From Sphingomonas adhaesiva (GTDB lineage Bacteria; Pseudomonadota; Alphaproteobacteria; Sphingomonadales; Sphingomonadaceae), in NCBI RefSeq assembly GCF_036946125.1, contig NZ_JAQIJT010000002.1, positions 341,001 through 405,000 of the forward strand: 64,000 bases of DNA. Direction: 5' to 3'. Position 1 is the first letter of the stretch. Each line of letters starts with the position of its first letter. The notes below the pieces were generated by a model. It searched no databases and was not told where the DNA came from. It worked only from the letters and a program-made list of their open reading frames with translations. The position numbers and the translations under genes are program-made. This document shows positions 25,934 to 36,000 of the stretch, one piece after another.

Positions 25934-27748
25934 TCAGCGCGCCGGCACCAGCCGCCGCGGCAGGCGGATCGGCATGTCGAGCAGCTGCTGCGCCTTCCCC
26001 TTGGCGAGCGGGTCGAGCCGGAGGCTGGCGAACTGCCCGCCGCCAAGCGACTGGATGCAGTGGAGGTTGATCGCGTTCATCCCCGGCAGGTCGTAGCGCC
26101 GGACCTCGGGCGCGCTCGCCCCCTCGAACTCGTGCGCGAAGAAGGCGCGGACGGCGTCCGGGGTCAGCGCGGCGCGGATCCACGGCAGCACCTCCGCGCG
26201 GCGCGCGATCACGCCGACGTTGAAGGCGTCGCCCTTGTCACCCGAACGCGCCCAGGCGACCCGGATCAGCGGCACCTCGACCATGTCCTCCTCTTCCACG
26301 GGCGCGGTATCGTCCACCGCCGGCGGCACGACCATGGCGGGGGCGAAGGGGCGCGCCGGGGCGGGGGCGGCGACCGCGTGGTCCGTGCCGCCGATCGACA
26401 CCGTGGCGGTCACGGTGTCGCCGGGGACGAGGAAGGAGAAGACCTGCGCCACCGGGGAGATCGTCGGACGCGCGCCGAACCAGCCGGTCGAGCCGACGCT
26501 CATCGAGGTGGTGGGGGAGTCGAACTCGCGCATCATGAGCGCGAGCGCCGCCTCGTCGTCATGCTCGGCACCGATGCGCGCGACGACCTCGCGCGTGGCG
26601 GCGAGCGCGGGGTCGGCCTGCGCACCGTAGCTCGCCTCGGTCCCCAGCAGTTCGACGCGGGTCGCGCGCAAGGGGGGCAGGTTGCGGTCGCGCAGCATCT
26701 CGCCCACGCGCAGGATCACGGCCTCTGCCTGTCGCTGCGCCTTGCGCGCGGCATCGCGCCCGACCACCGGCATGATGCCGATGAAGCGGAACCCCTTTTC
26801 ATAGGTGACGCAGGTCTTGAGCCGCCCGCTGGGGGGATAGCCCCTCGCGCCCGTCACCCGCACGCGCGCGTCGCCCGCCGGCTCGACGCGCACCTGCGAG
26901 AAGTCGCAGACGACGTCGGGCAGGGCGTAACCCTGGGGGTCGCCGACCTCGTACAGGATCTGCTCGGCCACCGCGGGGACGCAGACGAGCCCGCCGGTAC
27001 CCGCGGGCTTGGTGACGACGAAGTCGCCGTTTGCGTGGCATTCGATGACGGGATAGCCGATATGCGCCCAGTCGGGGACCGCCTCCCAGTCGGTGAACAG
27101 GCCGCCGGTCGCCTGCGCGCCGCATTCGATGACGTGCCCCGCCAGCGATCCCGCGGCGAGACGGTCGTGATCCTGAGCGGTCCAGCCGAATTCGTGCATC
27201 AGCGGGCCGAGCGTCAGCGCGCTGTCGACGACGCGTCCGGTGATGACGACGTCCGCCCCCGCCGCCAGCGCCGCCGCGATCGGCGCCCCGCCGAGATAGG
27301 CGTTGGCGGTCCAGACCTTTTCGGGATCGGGGAAGGGCTGGCCGCCGAACATCTCGCGCGTGCCCGTCGCGGCGAAGTCGGGGACGCGCGCGATCAGGTC
27401 GTCGCCGGTGACGATGGCGATGCGGAACGACACGCCCGCTTCCGCGGCGATCCTCTCCATCCGCTCGCGGCAGGCCTGCGGGTTCACGCCGCCGGCATTG
27501 GTGACGATGCGGACGCCCTGCGCCTTGATCTCGCGCAGATTGTCCCTCCACACCCATTCGGTGAAGTCGCGGGCATAGCCCTGATCCGGGCGGGCGCGCT
27601 TCAGCTGGCCGAGCGGCGCCATCGTCGCCTCCGCCAGATAGTCGAGGACGATATAGTCGAGGCCGCCGGCCCGCAGCAATTGCGGCGCGGCGACCGAACT
27701 GTCGCCCAGAAAGCCGCCCGCCCCGCCGATGCGGATCACCTTCGCCAT
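25934..27748 (-). CDS. AtuA-family protein (DUF1446) with C-terminal AtuA-like domain
   Basis: A 604-residue protein of the AtuA family, named for acyclic terpene utilisation in Pseudomonas but present in many acyl-CoA catabolic loci. The N-terminal domain (1 to about 450) begins VIRIGGAGGFLGDS and contains VTNAGGVNPQAC, VVITGRVVDSALTLGPL and HVIECGAQATGG. The C-terminal domain (about 500-604) begins around IRVAWARSGDKGDAFNVGV, which in many species is a separate small protein. Its exact reaction is not established. The ATG at 27748 has a GAGGAGC ribosome site; upstream codons in frame lack conserved sequence. Confidence 0.88.
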   Translation of the reverse strand: MAKVIRIGGAGGFLGDSSVAAPQLLRAGGLDYIVLDYLAEATMAPLGQLKRARPDQGYARDFTEWVWRDNLREIKAQGVRIVTNAGGVNPQACRERMERIAAEAGVSFRIAIVTGDDLIARVPDFAATGTREMFGGQPFPDPEKVWTANAYLGGAPIAAALAAGADVVITGRVVDSALTLGPLMHEFGWTAQDHDRLAAGSLAGHVIECGAQATGGLFTDWEAVPDWAHIGYPVIECHANGDFVVTKPAGTGGLVCVPAVAEQILYEVGDPQGYALPDVVCDFSQVRVEPAGDARVRVTGARGYPPSGRLKTCVTYEKGFRFIGIMPVVGRDAARKAQRQAEAVILRVGEMLRDRNLPPLRATRVELLGTEASYGAQADPALAATREVVARIGAEHDDEAALALMMREFDSPTTSMSVGSTGWFGARPTISPVAQVFSFLVPGDTVTATVSIGGTDHAVAAPAPARPFAPAMVVPPAVDDTAPVEEEDMVEVPLIRVAWARSGDKGDAFNVGVIARRAEVLPWIRAALTPDAVRAFFAHEFEGASAPEVRRYDLPGMNAINLHCIQSLGGGQFASLRLDPLAKGKAQQLLDMPIRLPRRLVPAR

Positions 27749-28053
27749 TCCCGCTCCTCTCGCTGTTGCATCACCGTAAGGCGTTGATGCGGCAGCGACA
27801 ACCGGCGGGCGCTGCGCCGCCGGCCGGCAGAGGCGCGCGCGGTTGCGGTCCTCGCGCCTGGCCGGGCGTCGCCCGCGATGCTTGACTATGATAACGGCTC
27901 GCAATAGCGGCGGTCATCGTGGGGAACGGGAAGGCGCTCGTCGTGCGGCAGAACGATTCATGGCGGGCGGACAATGGCTGACGGCGGTCGCCGACCGGCC
28001 GTCGCGCCGGCTGCTCGCCGCAACGCCGCCGCGGCCGATGCCGGGTTCGCCCG
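27749..28053. other. Divergent control region, AtuA-like and PepSY-reductase genes
   Basis: These 305 bases carry no gene with recognisable features. A GC-rich stretch near the AtuA start is followed by an AT-richer core around 27880-27910 that holds TTGACT and the Fur-box-like sequence described separately. Confidence 0.4.
27890..27908 (+). promoter_or_regulatory. Possible Fur box
   Basis: GATAACGGCTCGCAATAGC agrees with the classic 19-base Fur consensus at about 13 of 19 positions. It overlaps a candidate promoter (TTGACT at 27882-27887) upstream of the PepSY-reductase fusion gene, which would be a natural iron-repressed target. The match is suggestive only. Confidence 0.35.
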
Positions 28054-30513
28054 ATGACCCGCCGCGTCCTGTTCCAGATCCACTGGTTCCTGGGCATCAC
28101 GGCCGGGTTCGTCCTGGCGGTGATGGGCGTCACCGGCGCGCTGATGAGCTTCGAGGACGAGATCATGGCGGCGCTCAGCCCCGGCGTGGTCCGGCTCGCA
28201 CCGGCGGCCGGCGCGCGGCTGGAGCCGGACGCGCTGGTCGCGGCGGTGTCGCGGCAGCGGCAGGGCACGCCGGTTTCGCAACTGGTGATCCACCGCGATC
28301 CGTCGCTGGCCGCGGAGGCGACGCTGGTGCCGCCCAAGGGGCAGCGGCGCGGCGAGCATGTGTTCGTCGATCCGCGCACCGGGCGCATCCTGGGCCATGC
28401 GACCGCCAGCGGCTTCTTCCGCACGGTCATGGACCTGCACCGCTGGCTGGCGCTGCCCGGCGGGCCGAACGGCATCGGCCGCCAGATCACCGGCTTCTCG
28501 GCGCTGGCGCTGATCTTCTTCGCGCTGTCCGGCCTCTACCTGCGCTGGCCGCGGCGCGCGCTCGACTGGCGGTCGTGGTTCGTCCTCGACCTGCGCAGGA
28601 GCGGTCGCCATCTCTACCGCGCGCTGCATGCCGTCGTCGGCGGCTGGGTGGTGCTGTTCTACCTGCTCAGCGCGCTGACCGGGCTCACCTGGTCCTACGA
28701 CTGGTATCGACAGGGCGCGCGCTACGTCCTGACCGGCACGCCGGGCGGTGCGCGCGAGCAGCGGGGGGAGGGGGCGGTCTCCACGCTGCCGCTCGCGCCC
28801 GCCTGGGCGGCGTTCCGGCGCAGCGATGGCCGGGGCTACGACCGGGTCACGATCAACCTGCCCCGCGGCGACGCGCCGGTCGTGATGCGGGTCCTGCCGG
28901 AGGGCGCGCGCTTCGACCGGATGACCGACGAGCTGCGGTTCGATCCCGCCAGCGGCGCCCTGACGAAGGCGGATCGCTACCGCAATCGCCGCGCGGGCGA
29001 GATCGTCGCGGGCAATTTCTACGCGCTTCACACCGGGCAGTTCTTCGGGCTGCCGGGGCGGATCGTCATGCTGATCGCCAGTCTGGCCATGCCGCTGTTC
29101 ACCGTGACCGGGCTGCTCCTGTATCTCGGCCGACGCCGGACGAAGCGCGCGCTGGCCGCCATCGCGGCGCGCGCCGATCCCGTCACCGGCACGCACGGCA
29201 CGGGGCTGCTGGTCGTCCACGCATCGCAGACCGGCCATGCCGAGCGGCTCGCCCGGTTGAGCGCCGCCGCCTTCCCCGGCGCGACCTTATGCCCGCTCGC
29301 CGACGTCCGGGCCGACGGTTTGCGCCAGGCCTCGCGCGCGCTGTTCGTGGTGTCGACCTATGGCGAGGGGCAGGCGCCGGACCGCGCGCGACGCTTCGAG
29401 GCGCAGGTCATGGCCGCCCCCGCCGATCTGGCGGGGCTGGATTACGCCGTCCTCGCGCTCGGCGACCGCGATTATACCGATTTCTGCGCCTTCGGTCAGC
29501 GCGTCGATGCCTGGCTCCATGCCAGCGGCGGGCGCCGGCTGTTCGACCGCGTCGAGCTGGACGGCGACGACCGCGATGCGGAACGGCACTGGCAGCAACA
29601 GCTGGCGGCGCTCGCCGGTCATGCGATCCAGCCCGACTGGACGCCCGCCGCCTATGTCCCCTGGACGCTGGCGGAGCGCACCCACGTCAATCCCGGCAGC
29701 CCGGGCGCGCCGATGTACCGCGTGGTCCTCCGCCCGCCGGCCCCGACCCGCTGGACCGCCGGCGCCATCGCCGAGGTGATGCCGCGGCACGCGCCCGCGC
29801 GGGTCGATCGCTGGGCCGCGGCGGCGGGGCTGGTGGCGGATGCGACCCGGCGCGAGGCGTGGCGCGACCAGGTGCTGCCGGAGGATGGCAGCATGCCGGC
29901 GCTGCCGCTGGCGCACCGCGACTATTCGGTCGCCTCGATCGACGCCTCCGGCGTGATCGAGCTGCTGGTGCGGCAGACGCCGGCCGCGGATGGCGATCCC
30001 GGCATCGGGTCGGGGTGGCTGACCCGGACCGCGGCCATCGGCGATCCCATCCGCCTGCGCGTGCGCGACAACCCCGGTTTCGCGCCCCCGCGCGATCCCG
30101 CCACGCCGCTGATCCTGATCGGCAACGGCACGGGGCTCGCCGGCCTCGTGGCGCAGCTGCGCGCACGGCAGGCGCAGGGCGGCGGCGCGTGCTGGCTGCT
30201 CTACGGCGAGCGCTCGCGCCGGTTCGACCGCCCGTTCGCCGACGTGCTGGCCCGCGCGCAGGAGGAGGGGCTGCTCGTCCGCACCGATCTGGCCTTCTCG
30301 CGCGACCGTGATGACGGGCGCTATGTCCAGCATCTGGTCGCCGAAGGGGCCGCCGACCTGTCGGACTGGGTCGCGCGGGGTGCGGCCGTCTATGTCTGCG
30401 GCAGCCTCGTCGGGATGGCGACGGACGTCGATGCGGTGCTGCGCGACGTGCTGGGCGACCGGCAGGTGGAGGAGCTGGCCGCCGAGGGTCGCTATCGCCG
30501 CGACATCTATTGA
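28054..30513 (+). CDS. PepSY membrane domain fused to flavodoxin/ferredoxin-reductase domains
   Basis: An 819-residue inner-membrane flavoprotein. The first ~370 residues are a PepSY-type four-helix membrane module with conserved His (FQIHWFLG, MDLHRWLAL, RALHAVVGG, FYALHTGQF), probably heme-binding. A flavodoxin domain follows (LLVVHASQTGHAE near 390, VVSTYGEGQAPD near 435), then a CysJ-like FAD domain (RDYSVASID near 625) and an NAD(P) domain (IGNGTGLAGLVAQL near 690) ending in the aromatic C-terminus RRDIY. The fusion carries electrons from NADPH across the membrane and is likely a ferrisiderophore reductase. No strong ribosome site precedes ATG 28054. Confidence 0.9.
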   Translation: MTRRVLFQIHWFLGITAGFVLAVMGVTGALMSFEDEIMAALSPGVVRLAPAAGARLEPDALVAAVSRQRQGTPVSQLVIHRDPSLAAEATLVPPKGQRRGEHVFVDPRTGRILGHATASGFFRTVMDLHRWLALPGGPNGIGRQITGFSALALIFFALSGLYLRWPRRALDWRSWFVLDLRRSGRHLYRALHAVVGGWVVLFYLLSALTGLTWSYDWYRQGARYVLTGTPGGAREQRGEGAVSTLPLAPAWAAFRRSDGRGYDRVTINLPRGDAPVVMRVLPEGARFDRMTDELRFDPASGALTKADRYRNRRAGEIVAGNFYALHTGQFFGLPGRIVMLIASLAMPLFTVTGLLLYLGRRRTKRALAAIAARADPVTGTHGTGLLVVHASQTGHAERLARLSAAAFPGATLCPLADVRADGLRQASRALFVVSTYGEGQAPDRARRFEAQVMAAPADLAGLDYAVLALGDRDYTDFCAFGQRVDAWLHASGGRRLFDRVELDGDDRDAERHWQQQLAALAGHAIQPDWTPAAYVPWTLAERTHVNPGSPGAPMYRVVLRPPAPTRWTAGAIAEVMPRHAPARVDRWAAAAGLVADATRREAWRDQVLPEDGSMPALPLAHRDYSVASIDASGVIELLVRQTPAADGDPGIGSGWLTRTAAIGDPIRLRVRDNPGFAPPRDPATPLILIGNGTGLAGLVAQLRARQAQGGGACWLLYGERSRRFDRPFADVLARAQEEGLLVRTDLAFSRDRDDGRYVQHLVAEGAADLSDWVARGAAVYVCGSLVGMATDVDAVLRDVLGDRQVEELAAEGRYRRDIY

Positions 30514-30522
30514 AGCGGGGCG

Positions 30523-31530
30523 TCAGTCGCTCCCAAGGTCCGCGGTCGTCGCCAGCAATGCGAAGGTCGCGAGCCAGTGGCTGCCCATGTAATCGTCGTC
30601 GAGATGGGGCAGGCTGGCGGCGAGATGGCGGTCGGCCGCCGCGGTCATCGCCGCGCCGTGGGGATATCCCGGGCCGAGCGCGACGGCGAGCGAGCGCCAG
30701 CACCATGCGCGGCTGAGGTTGAGGCCGTCGAGATGCGCGATCTTGCCGTCGCTTCGGTCTGAGACATGCGCCGGCGCGAACAGCGTCGCAGGCTCGCCGC
30801 GCGACAGGTCGGGGAGGAAGGCGTCGAACCAGGCCGCGAACGCCGGCGCCGGCAGCACGCGGCTCATCAGCAGCGCCTCGGTCAGCGCGGACGACAGGAA
30901 GTCGTCGCCCGAGGGCTCCCACGCCTGGCACCCGCGATCCGCCCCGAACCACGCGCGGGCGTGGCGATCGATCGACGTGACGAGCGACGCGTCGTGCGCC
31001 GCCGCCCAGTCCCGCGCGAGCACCAGCGCGAAGGCGGTGTTGGGATGCGTGCCGACGCGGATCGGGTAGGTCAGCCTGGGCAGATAGCCGGCGAACCGCG
31101 CGGCGAAGGCGGCGGCGAGCGGCGCCAGCGCCGCGCCCCAGCCGGTGTCGTGGCGTGCCGCCTCGCCATGCAGCGCGAGCAGCCAGGCCCAGCCGTAGGG
31201 CCGCTCGAACCCGGCGCTCATCGGACGGTCGAGATAGGCCAGCTCGCCCGCCACGTTGGACGGGGTCAGCATCGCATCGGCGCGCGCGGCGATCGTCGCG
31301 GCGGCGGGCAGGTCCGGGAACAGCCGCCGCAGCGTCAGCAGCTGCCACCAGCCGTGCACGCAGCTGTGCCAGTCGAAGCTGCCGTGGAAGATCGGATGGA
31401 GCGATGCCGGCGGTACCGCGTCGTGCGCGCCGGTCAGGACGTGATCGAGCTTGTAGGGATAGGCGCGCCCGACATGGCCGAGCGTGATCGCGGCGAAGCG
31501 GGCGGCCATGTCGGCGGTCGGGCTGGTCAT
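30523..31530 (-). CDS. DUF2891 family protein
   Basis: A 335-residue protein of the DUF2891 family, with the landmarks HPIFHGSFDWHSCVHGWWQLLTL near 42-65, YLPRLTYPIRVGTHPNTAFAL and LDGLNLSRAWCW. The fold looks like an alpha/alpha barrel similar to glycosidase-like or lanthionine-cyclase-like toroids, but no function is established. No signal peptide is visible. It overlaps the DUF979 gene by four bases (ATGA) and ends the oxoprolinase operon, so it may act on the same substrate or a precursor. Confidence 0.87.
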   Translation of the reverse strand: MTSPTADMAARFAAITLGHVGRAYPYKLDHVLTGAHDAVPPASLHPIFHGSFDWHSCVHGWWQLLTLRRLFPDLPAAATIAARADAMLTPSNVAGELAYLDRPMSAGFERPYGWAWLLALHGEAARHDTGWGAALAPLAAAFAARFAGYLPRLTYPIRVGTHPNTAFALVLARDWAAAHDASLVTSIDRHARAWFGADRGCQAWEPSGDDFLSSALTEALLMSRVLPAPAFAAWFDAFLPDLSRGEPATLFAPAHVSDRSDGKIAHLDGLNLSRAWCWRSLAVALGPGYPHGAAMTAAADRHLAASLPHLDDDYMGSHWLATFALLATTADLGSD

Positions 31531-32426
31531 CGTATCACCCACCAGAGGAGCAGGATGTTGAAGCCGAGCAGCGGCAGCGCGGTCGCCGCCTGCGCGCGGA
31601 TGACGCCGTAGCGGTCCTTCAGCTCCAGCAGCGCGGCCGGCACGATGTTGAAGTTCGCCGCCATCGGCGTCAGCAGCGTGCCGCAGAACCCAGCGAGCAT
31701 GCCGATCGCGGCAACCGGCGCCGGGTCGCCGCCGAACTGCCGCACCAGCAGCGGGATGCCGACCCCCGCCGCCATGACCGGGAAGGCGGCGAAGGCATTG
31801 CCCATCACGATGGTGAACAGCGCCATGCCCAGCGCATAGACGAGCACCGCGCCCAGCACGCTGCCCGCCGGGATCGCCGCGCCCGCCAGCCCCCCGACGA
31901 CGTCGCCCACGCCGGCGAGCGCGAACACCGCGCCCAGGCTGGCGAGCAGTTGCGGCATCACCGCCGCCCAGCCGATCTCGTCGAGCAGCCGTCGCCCGGC
32001 GCGGATGCCCGCGAGCGGCGGCGCGCGCAGGACCCGGTGGCACAGCGCGAGCGCCAGCAGCACGCCCATCGCCAGCGCGACCAGCGTCGCCTGCTTCGGA
32101 TCGATCAGCGTCGGCATTTGCTTGAACAGCAGCGTGCCCCCCAGCGCGGCGGCGGGGATGACGAGCGCCAGGATCAGGAGCGGCCCTTTCGGCGCATCGG
32201 CCGCGGCCGGCTCCCCGCGCCGCATCCGGCCCGAGGTGGCGGTCGCGACCAGCGCCAGCACGAGGACGCCGTTGCCGACATCGCCGATCCGGTCGCCGGC
32301 GAAGAAGGACAGCGCCAGCAGCGCATGGAACAGCGCATTGGCCCAGCGCCGGTCGACGATGCCGAGCACCGCGCACCCCGCGAAGAACGCCCCCGCGACC
32401 AGATACACGAAGCCGAGGCCGATCAT
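31527..32426 (-). CDS. DUF979 membrane protein
   Basis: A 299-residue integral membrane protein of the DUF979 family with about nine hydrophobic segments and a conserved NAFAAFPVMAAGVGIPLLV loop and GTLLTPMAANFNIVPAALLEL loop. DUF979 and DUF969 proteins occur as adjacent pairs and are presumed to be the two parts of one transporter. The pair often accompanies pyroglutamate or peptide genes, which agrees with the oxoprolinase upstream here. It overlaps both neighbours by four bases. Confidence 0.88.
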   Translation of the reverse strand: MIGLGFVYLVAGAFFAGCAVLGIVDRRWANALFHALLALSFFAGDRIGDVGNGVLVLALVATATSGRMRRGEPAAADAPKGPLLILALVIPAAALGGTLLFKQMPTLIDPKQATLVALAMGVLLALALCHRVLRAPPLAGIRAGRRLLDEIGWAAVMPQLLASLGAVFALAGVGDVVGGLAGAAIPAGSVLGAVLVYALGMALFTIVMGNAFAAFPVMAAGVGIPLLVRQFGGDPAPVAAIGMLAGFCGTLLTPMAANFNIVPAALLELKDRYGVIRAQAATALPLLGFNILLLWWVIR

Positions 32427-33076
32427 GCCGCACCCCGCGTCAGGCGGCGGTCGAGCCACCAGAGCCGCGCACCGTGGATCAGGAAGGCGGCGACCGCGGT
32501 GGGGATCGCCCAGACCGACAGGTGGAACGGCTCGATATGGATGCCGTAGCCGTCCAGAACGCCCTTCATCAGCAGGATCGAGCCGATCGCGATGAAGATG
32601 TCCTCGCCGAAGAACAGGCCGATATTGTCCGTCGCCGCGGCGAGCGCGCGCACCTGCTCCGGCGCCGCGGCCCCCTGTCGCTCCGCCGCGGCCTCCGCCA
32701 TCGGCGCGACGAGCGGGCGCACCGTCTGGGCGGGCCCGGCGATCGCGGTGAGGCCGAGCGCGGCCGCGATCTGGCGGAACAGCAGATACCCCGCCAGCAG
32801 CCGCCCGACGGTCAGTCCGCGCAGTCCGGCGACGAGCGCGCGCGCCCGCGCCTGCAACCCGCCGCGCTCCAGCAGCCCGATCACGGGCAGCACCATGTAG
32901 ATGGCGGTGACGTAGCGCGTTTCGTTGAAGGCGTGGCCGAAGCGCGCCAGCACGGCGAGCGGGTCGAGCCCCGCCGCCAGCCCGGTCGCCAGCGCCGCGA
33001 CGACGATCACCAGCAGCGGGTTGAACCGCAGCAGGAACCCCAGCGCGATCACCGCGACGCCCGACAGGACGAGCAT
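32423..33076 (-). CDS. DUF969 membrane protein
   Basis: A 217-residue integral membrane protein of the DUF969 family with five to six hydrophobic segments and the family landmarks FNETRYVTAIYMVLPVIGLLE and ATDNIGLFFGEDIFIAIGSILLM. It is the usual partner of DUF979. The start overlaps the last base of the oxoprolinase stop codon (TGATG), so the two are translationally coupled. A role in 5-oxoproline transport is inferred from position only. Confidence 0.88.
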   Translation of the reverse strand: MLVLSGVAVIALGFLLRFNPLLVIVVAALATGLAAGLDPLAVLARFGHAFNETRYVTAIYMVLPVIGLLERGGLQARARALVAGLRGLTVGRLLAGYLLFRQIAAALGLTAIAGPAQTVRPLVAPMAEAAAERQGAAAPEQVRALAAATDNIGLFFGEDIFIAIGSILLMKGVLDGYGIHIEPFHLSVWAIPTAVAAFLIHGARLWWLDRRLTRGAA

Positions 33077-36000
33077 CAGCGCGCCGTCCCGTAGCCGCCG
33101 CCGCCCGGCGTCTCGATCACGAAGACGTCGCCCGGCGCCATGTCCGCGGAGGCGACCGACCCCAGCGTTTCGACGCCGCCATCGGCGCGCTCGATCCTGT
33201 TCGCGCCGGGCGCGCCGTCGCCCCCGCCCGCCAGGCCGAAGGGCGCGATGCGGCGGTGGTTCGACAGGATATTGGCGCGCATCGGCGCGAGGAAGCGCAG
33301 GCGCCGCGTCGCGCCGTCGCCGCCGCGCCATTCCCCCGCGCCGCCCGAGCCGCGGCGGATCGAGAATTCCTCCAGCAGCACGGGGAAGCGCGTTTCCAGC
33401 ACCTCCGGGTCGGTCAGCCGGCTGTTCGTCATGTGCGTCTGCACCGCGCTGGCCCCCGCGAACCCCGCCCCCGCCCCCGCGCCGCCCGCGATCGTCTCGT
33501 AATATTGGCGCGCCGCGTCGCCGAAGGTGAAGTTGTTCATCGTCCCCTGCGACGCCGCCATCGCGCCGAGCGCGCCCATCAGCGCATCGGTGACGACCTG
33601 GCTCGTCTCGACGTTGCCGGCGACGACCGCGGCGGGGAAGCGGGGGTTGAGCATCGAGCCCGGCGGCACGACCAGCGTCACCGGGCGCAGGAAGCCGTCG
33701 TTGAGCGGCGTGTCCGACGCGACCAGGGTGCGGAGCACGTAGAGCACCGCCGCGCGGGTCACCGCGAGCGGCGCGTTGGTATTGCCGGGGCGCTGCGCGC
33801 TGGTGCCGGTGAAGTCCACGGTCAGCGCGCCCGCCGCCGCGTCGACCCGCACCGCGACGCGCACCACCGCGCCGTCGTCGGTCGGATAGGCGAAGGTGCC
33901 GTCCGACAGATCGCGGATCGCGCGGCGCGCCAGCATCTCCGCATGCGCCTGCACATGCTCCATATAGCCGGACACGACCGCGAGGCCCTGTTCCTCCACC
34001 AGCCGCTCCAGCCCCGAAACGCCGTGGGCGCAGGCGGCGAGCTGCGCGGCGAGATCGGCCATGTTCTGGTCGATGTTGCGCGCCGGGTGCGGGCCGGCGG
34101 CGAAGAGCGCGCGCAGCTCCGCATCGCGCAGCCGCCCCTGCGCCATGACGAGGATGTCGTCCAGCACGACGCCTTCGTCGCGCAGGCTGCGGCTGTCGGC
34201 GGGCATCGAGCCGGGACTGGTGCCGCCGACATCGGCATGGTGCCCGCGCGCCGCGACGAAGAAGGCAGGCGTCGCGCCGCCGGCGAAGACGGGCTGGACG
34301 ACGGTGATGTCGGGCAGATGGGTGCCGCCGCGATAGGGATCGTTGACCGCATAGGCATCGCCCGCGCGCATCCCGCGTCCGTCCGCGGCGCGGCTGGCGA
34401 TCAGGTGGCGGACGCAATCGCCCATCGACCCCAGATGCACCGGGATGTGCGGCGCGTTGGCGATCAGATGGCCGTCGGCATCGAAGATCGCGCAGGAGAA
34501 ATCGAGCCGTTCGCGGATGTTGACCGACGCGGCGCTGCGCTGGAGCGCGGAGCCCATCTCCTCGGCGAGCCCCATGAACAGGCCCGCGAAGATCGCGAGG
34601 CGGACGGGATCGACCTGCGTGTCGACCTGCGTGTCGGCGGTGGCGGTGCGGGGCGCGGATCGCGTCAGGCGCAGCGTGCCGTCGTCGAGCATGGTCGCGG
34701 ACCAGCCCGGCTCGACCGCGACGGTGGAGGTGTCGTCGACGATCAGCGCCGGCCCCGCGACGAGAGCGCCGGGCCCCAGCGCCGGGCGGCGGTGGAGCGG
34801 CGCCCGGTGCCGCGCGCCGGCCATCGTGACCCGCGTTTCCTCCGCCGGGTGCGCCTCGGCGGCGACCGGCATCGCGGCGAGCGGCGGGGTCGGCAGGACC
34901 GCCTCGACCTGCACGCGCTCGACGATCAGGTCGTCGTCGCCCACGAAGCCGAAGCGCTCGCGGTGCGCCGCGGCGAAGGCGGACGCCATCGCCGTCGCCG
35001 CGCCGACCGCCACGTCGATCCCCTGATCGGTGCGCGCGTAGCGCAGCGTCGCCGTCCGCTCGACGACCGCGCCCACGCCGACCTCGCGGCGCGCGTCCAC
35101 GGCGAGATCGTCCAGCGCCGCGCGCCAGGCGTCGTCCGCGAGCGGTGCCTCGGTCGTCCGCTGCCGCACCGCGCGCCGGTCGGCGAGCGCGATGCCCCAG
35201 GCGGACAGGACCCCGGCCAGCGGATGCGCCAGCACCTGCGCAATGCCCAGCGCATCGGCGACCAGGCAGGCGTGCTGCCCGCCCGCCCCGCCGAAGCTCA
35301 TCAGCGCGTAGCTGGCGGGATCGTGACCGCGCGCGACCGACACCGCCTTGATCGCATTCGCCATGCTGGCGACCGCGATCGCGACCAGCCCCTCGGCAGC
35401 GGCCATCGGATCGGGCCGCGTGCCGCCGGCGGCGGCGACCGTATCGAGCAGCTCGTCGAGGCGCGCCTGCGCCGCGTCGCGGTCGAGCGGCTGGTCGCGT
35501 CCGGGGCCGAAGACGGCGGGAAAGTGCGCGGGCACGATCTTGCCGAGCAGCAGGTTGCAGTCGGTGACCGTCAGCGGCCCGCCGCGGCGGTAGCATGCCG
35601 GGCCGGGATCGGCGCCGGCCGACTCCGGCCCGACGACGAAGCGGCCGCCGTCGAAGCGGCAGATCGATCCGCCGCCCGCCGCGACGGTGTCGATCCGCAG
35701 CATCGGCGCGGAGACGCGGACGCCCCCGATCACCGCCTCCTGCCGCCGCTCGAACGCGCCGGCCCAGAGCGACACGTCGGTCGAGGTGCCGCCCATGTCG
35801 AAGCCGATCACCCGCGGCGCGCCGGCCGCGCCCGCCGCCGCCGCCATGCCGACGATGCCGCCGGCGGGACCGGAGAGCAGCGCGTCCTTGCCGCTGACGT
35901 CGCGCGCCATCGCGAGCCCGCCCGACGAGCGCATGAACAGCGGGGCCCCGCCGAACGCCGCCTCCAGCGCGTCGACATAGCGGCGCAGCACCGGCGAGAG

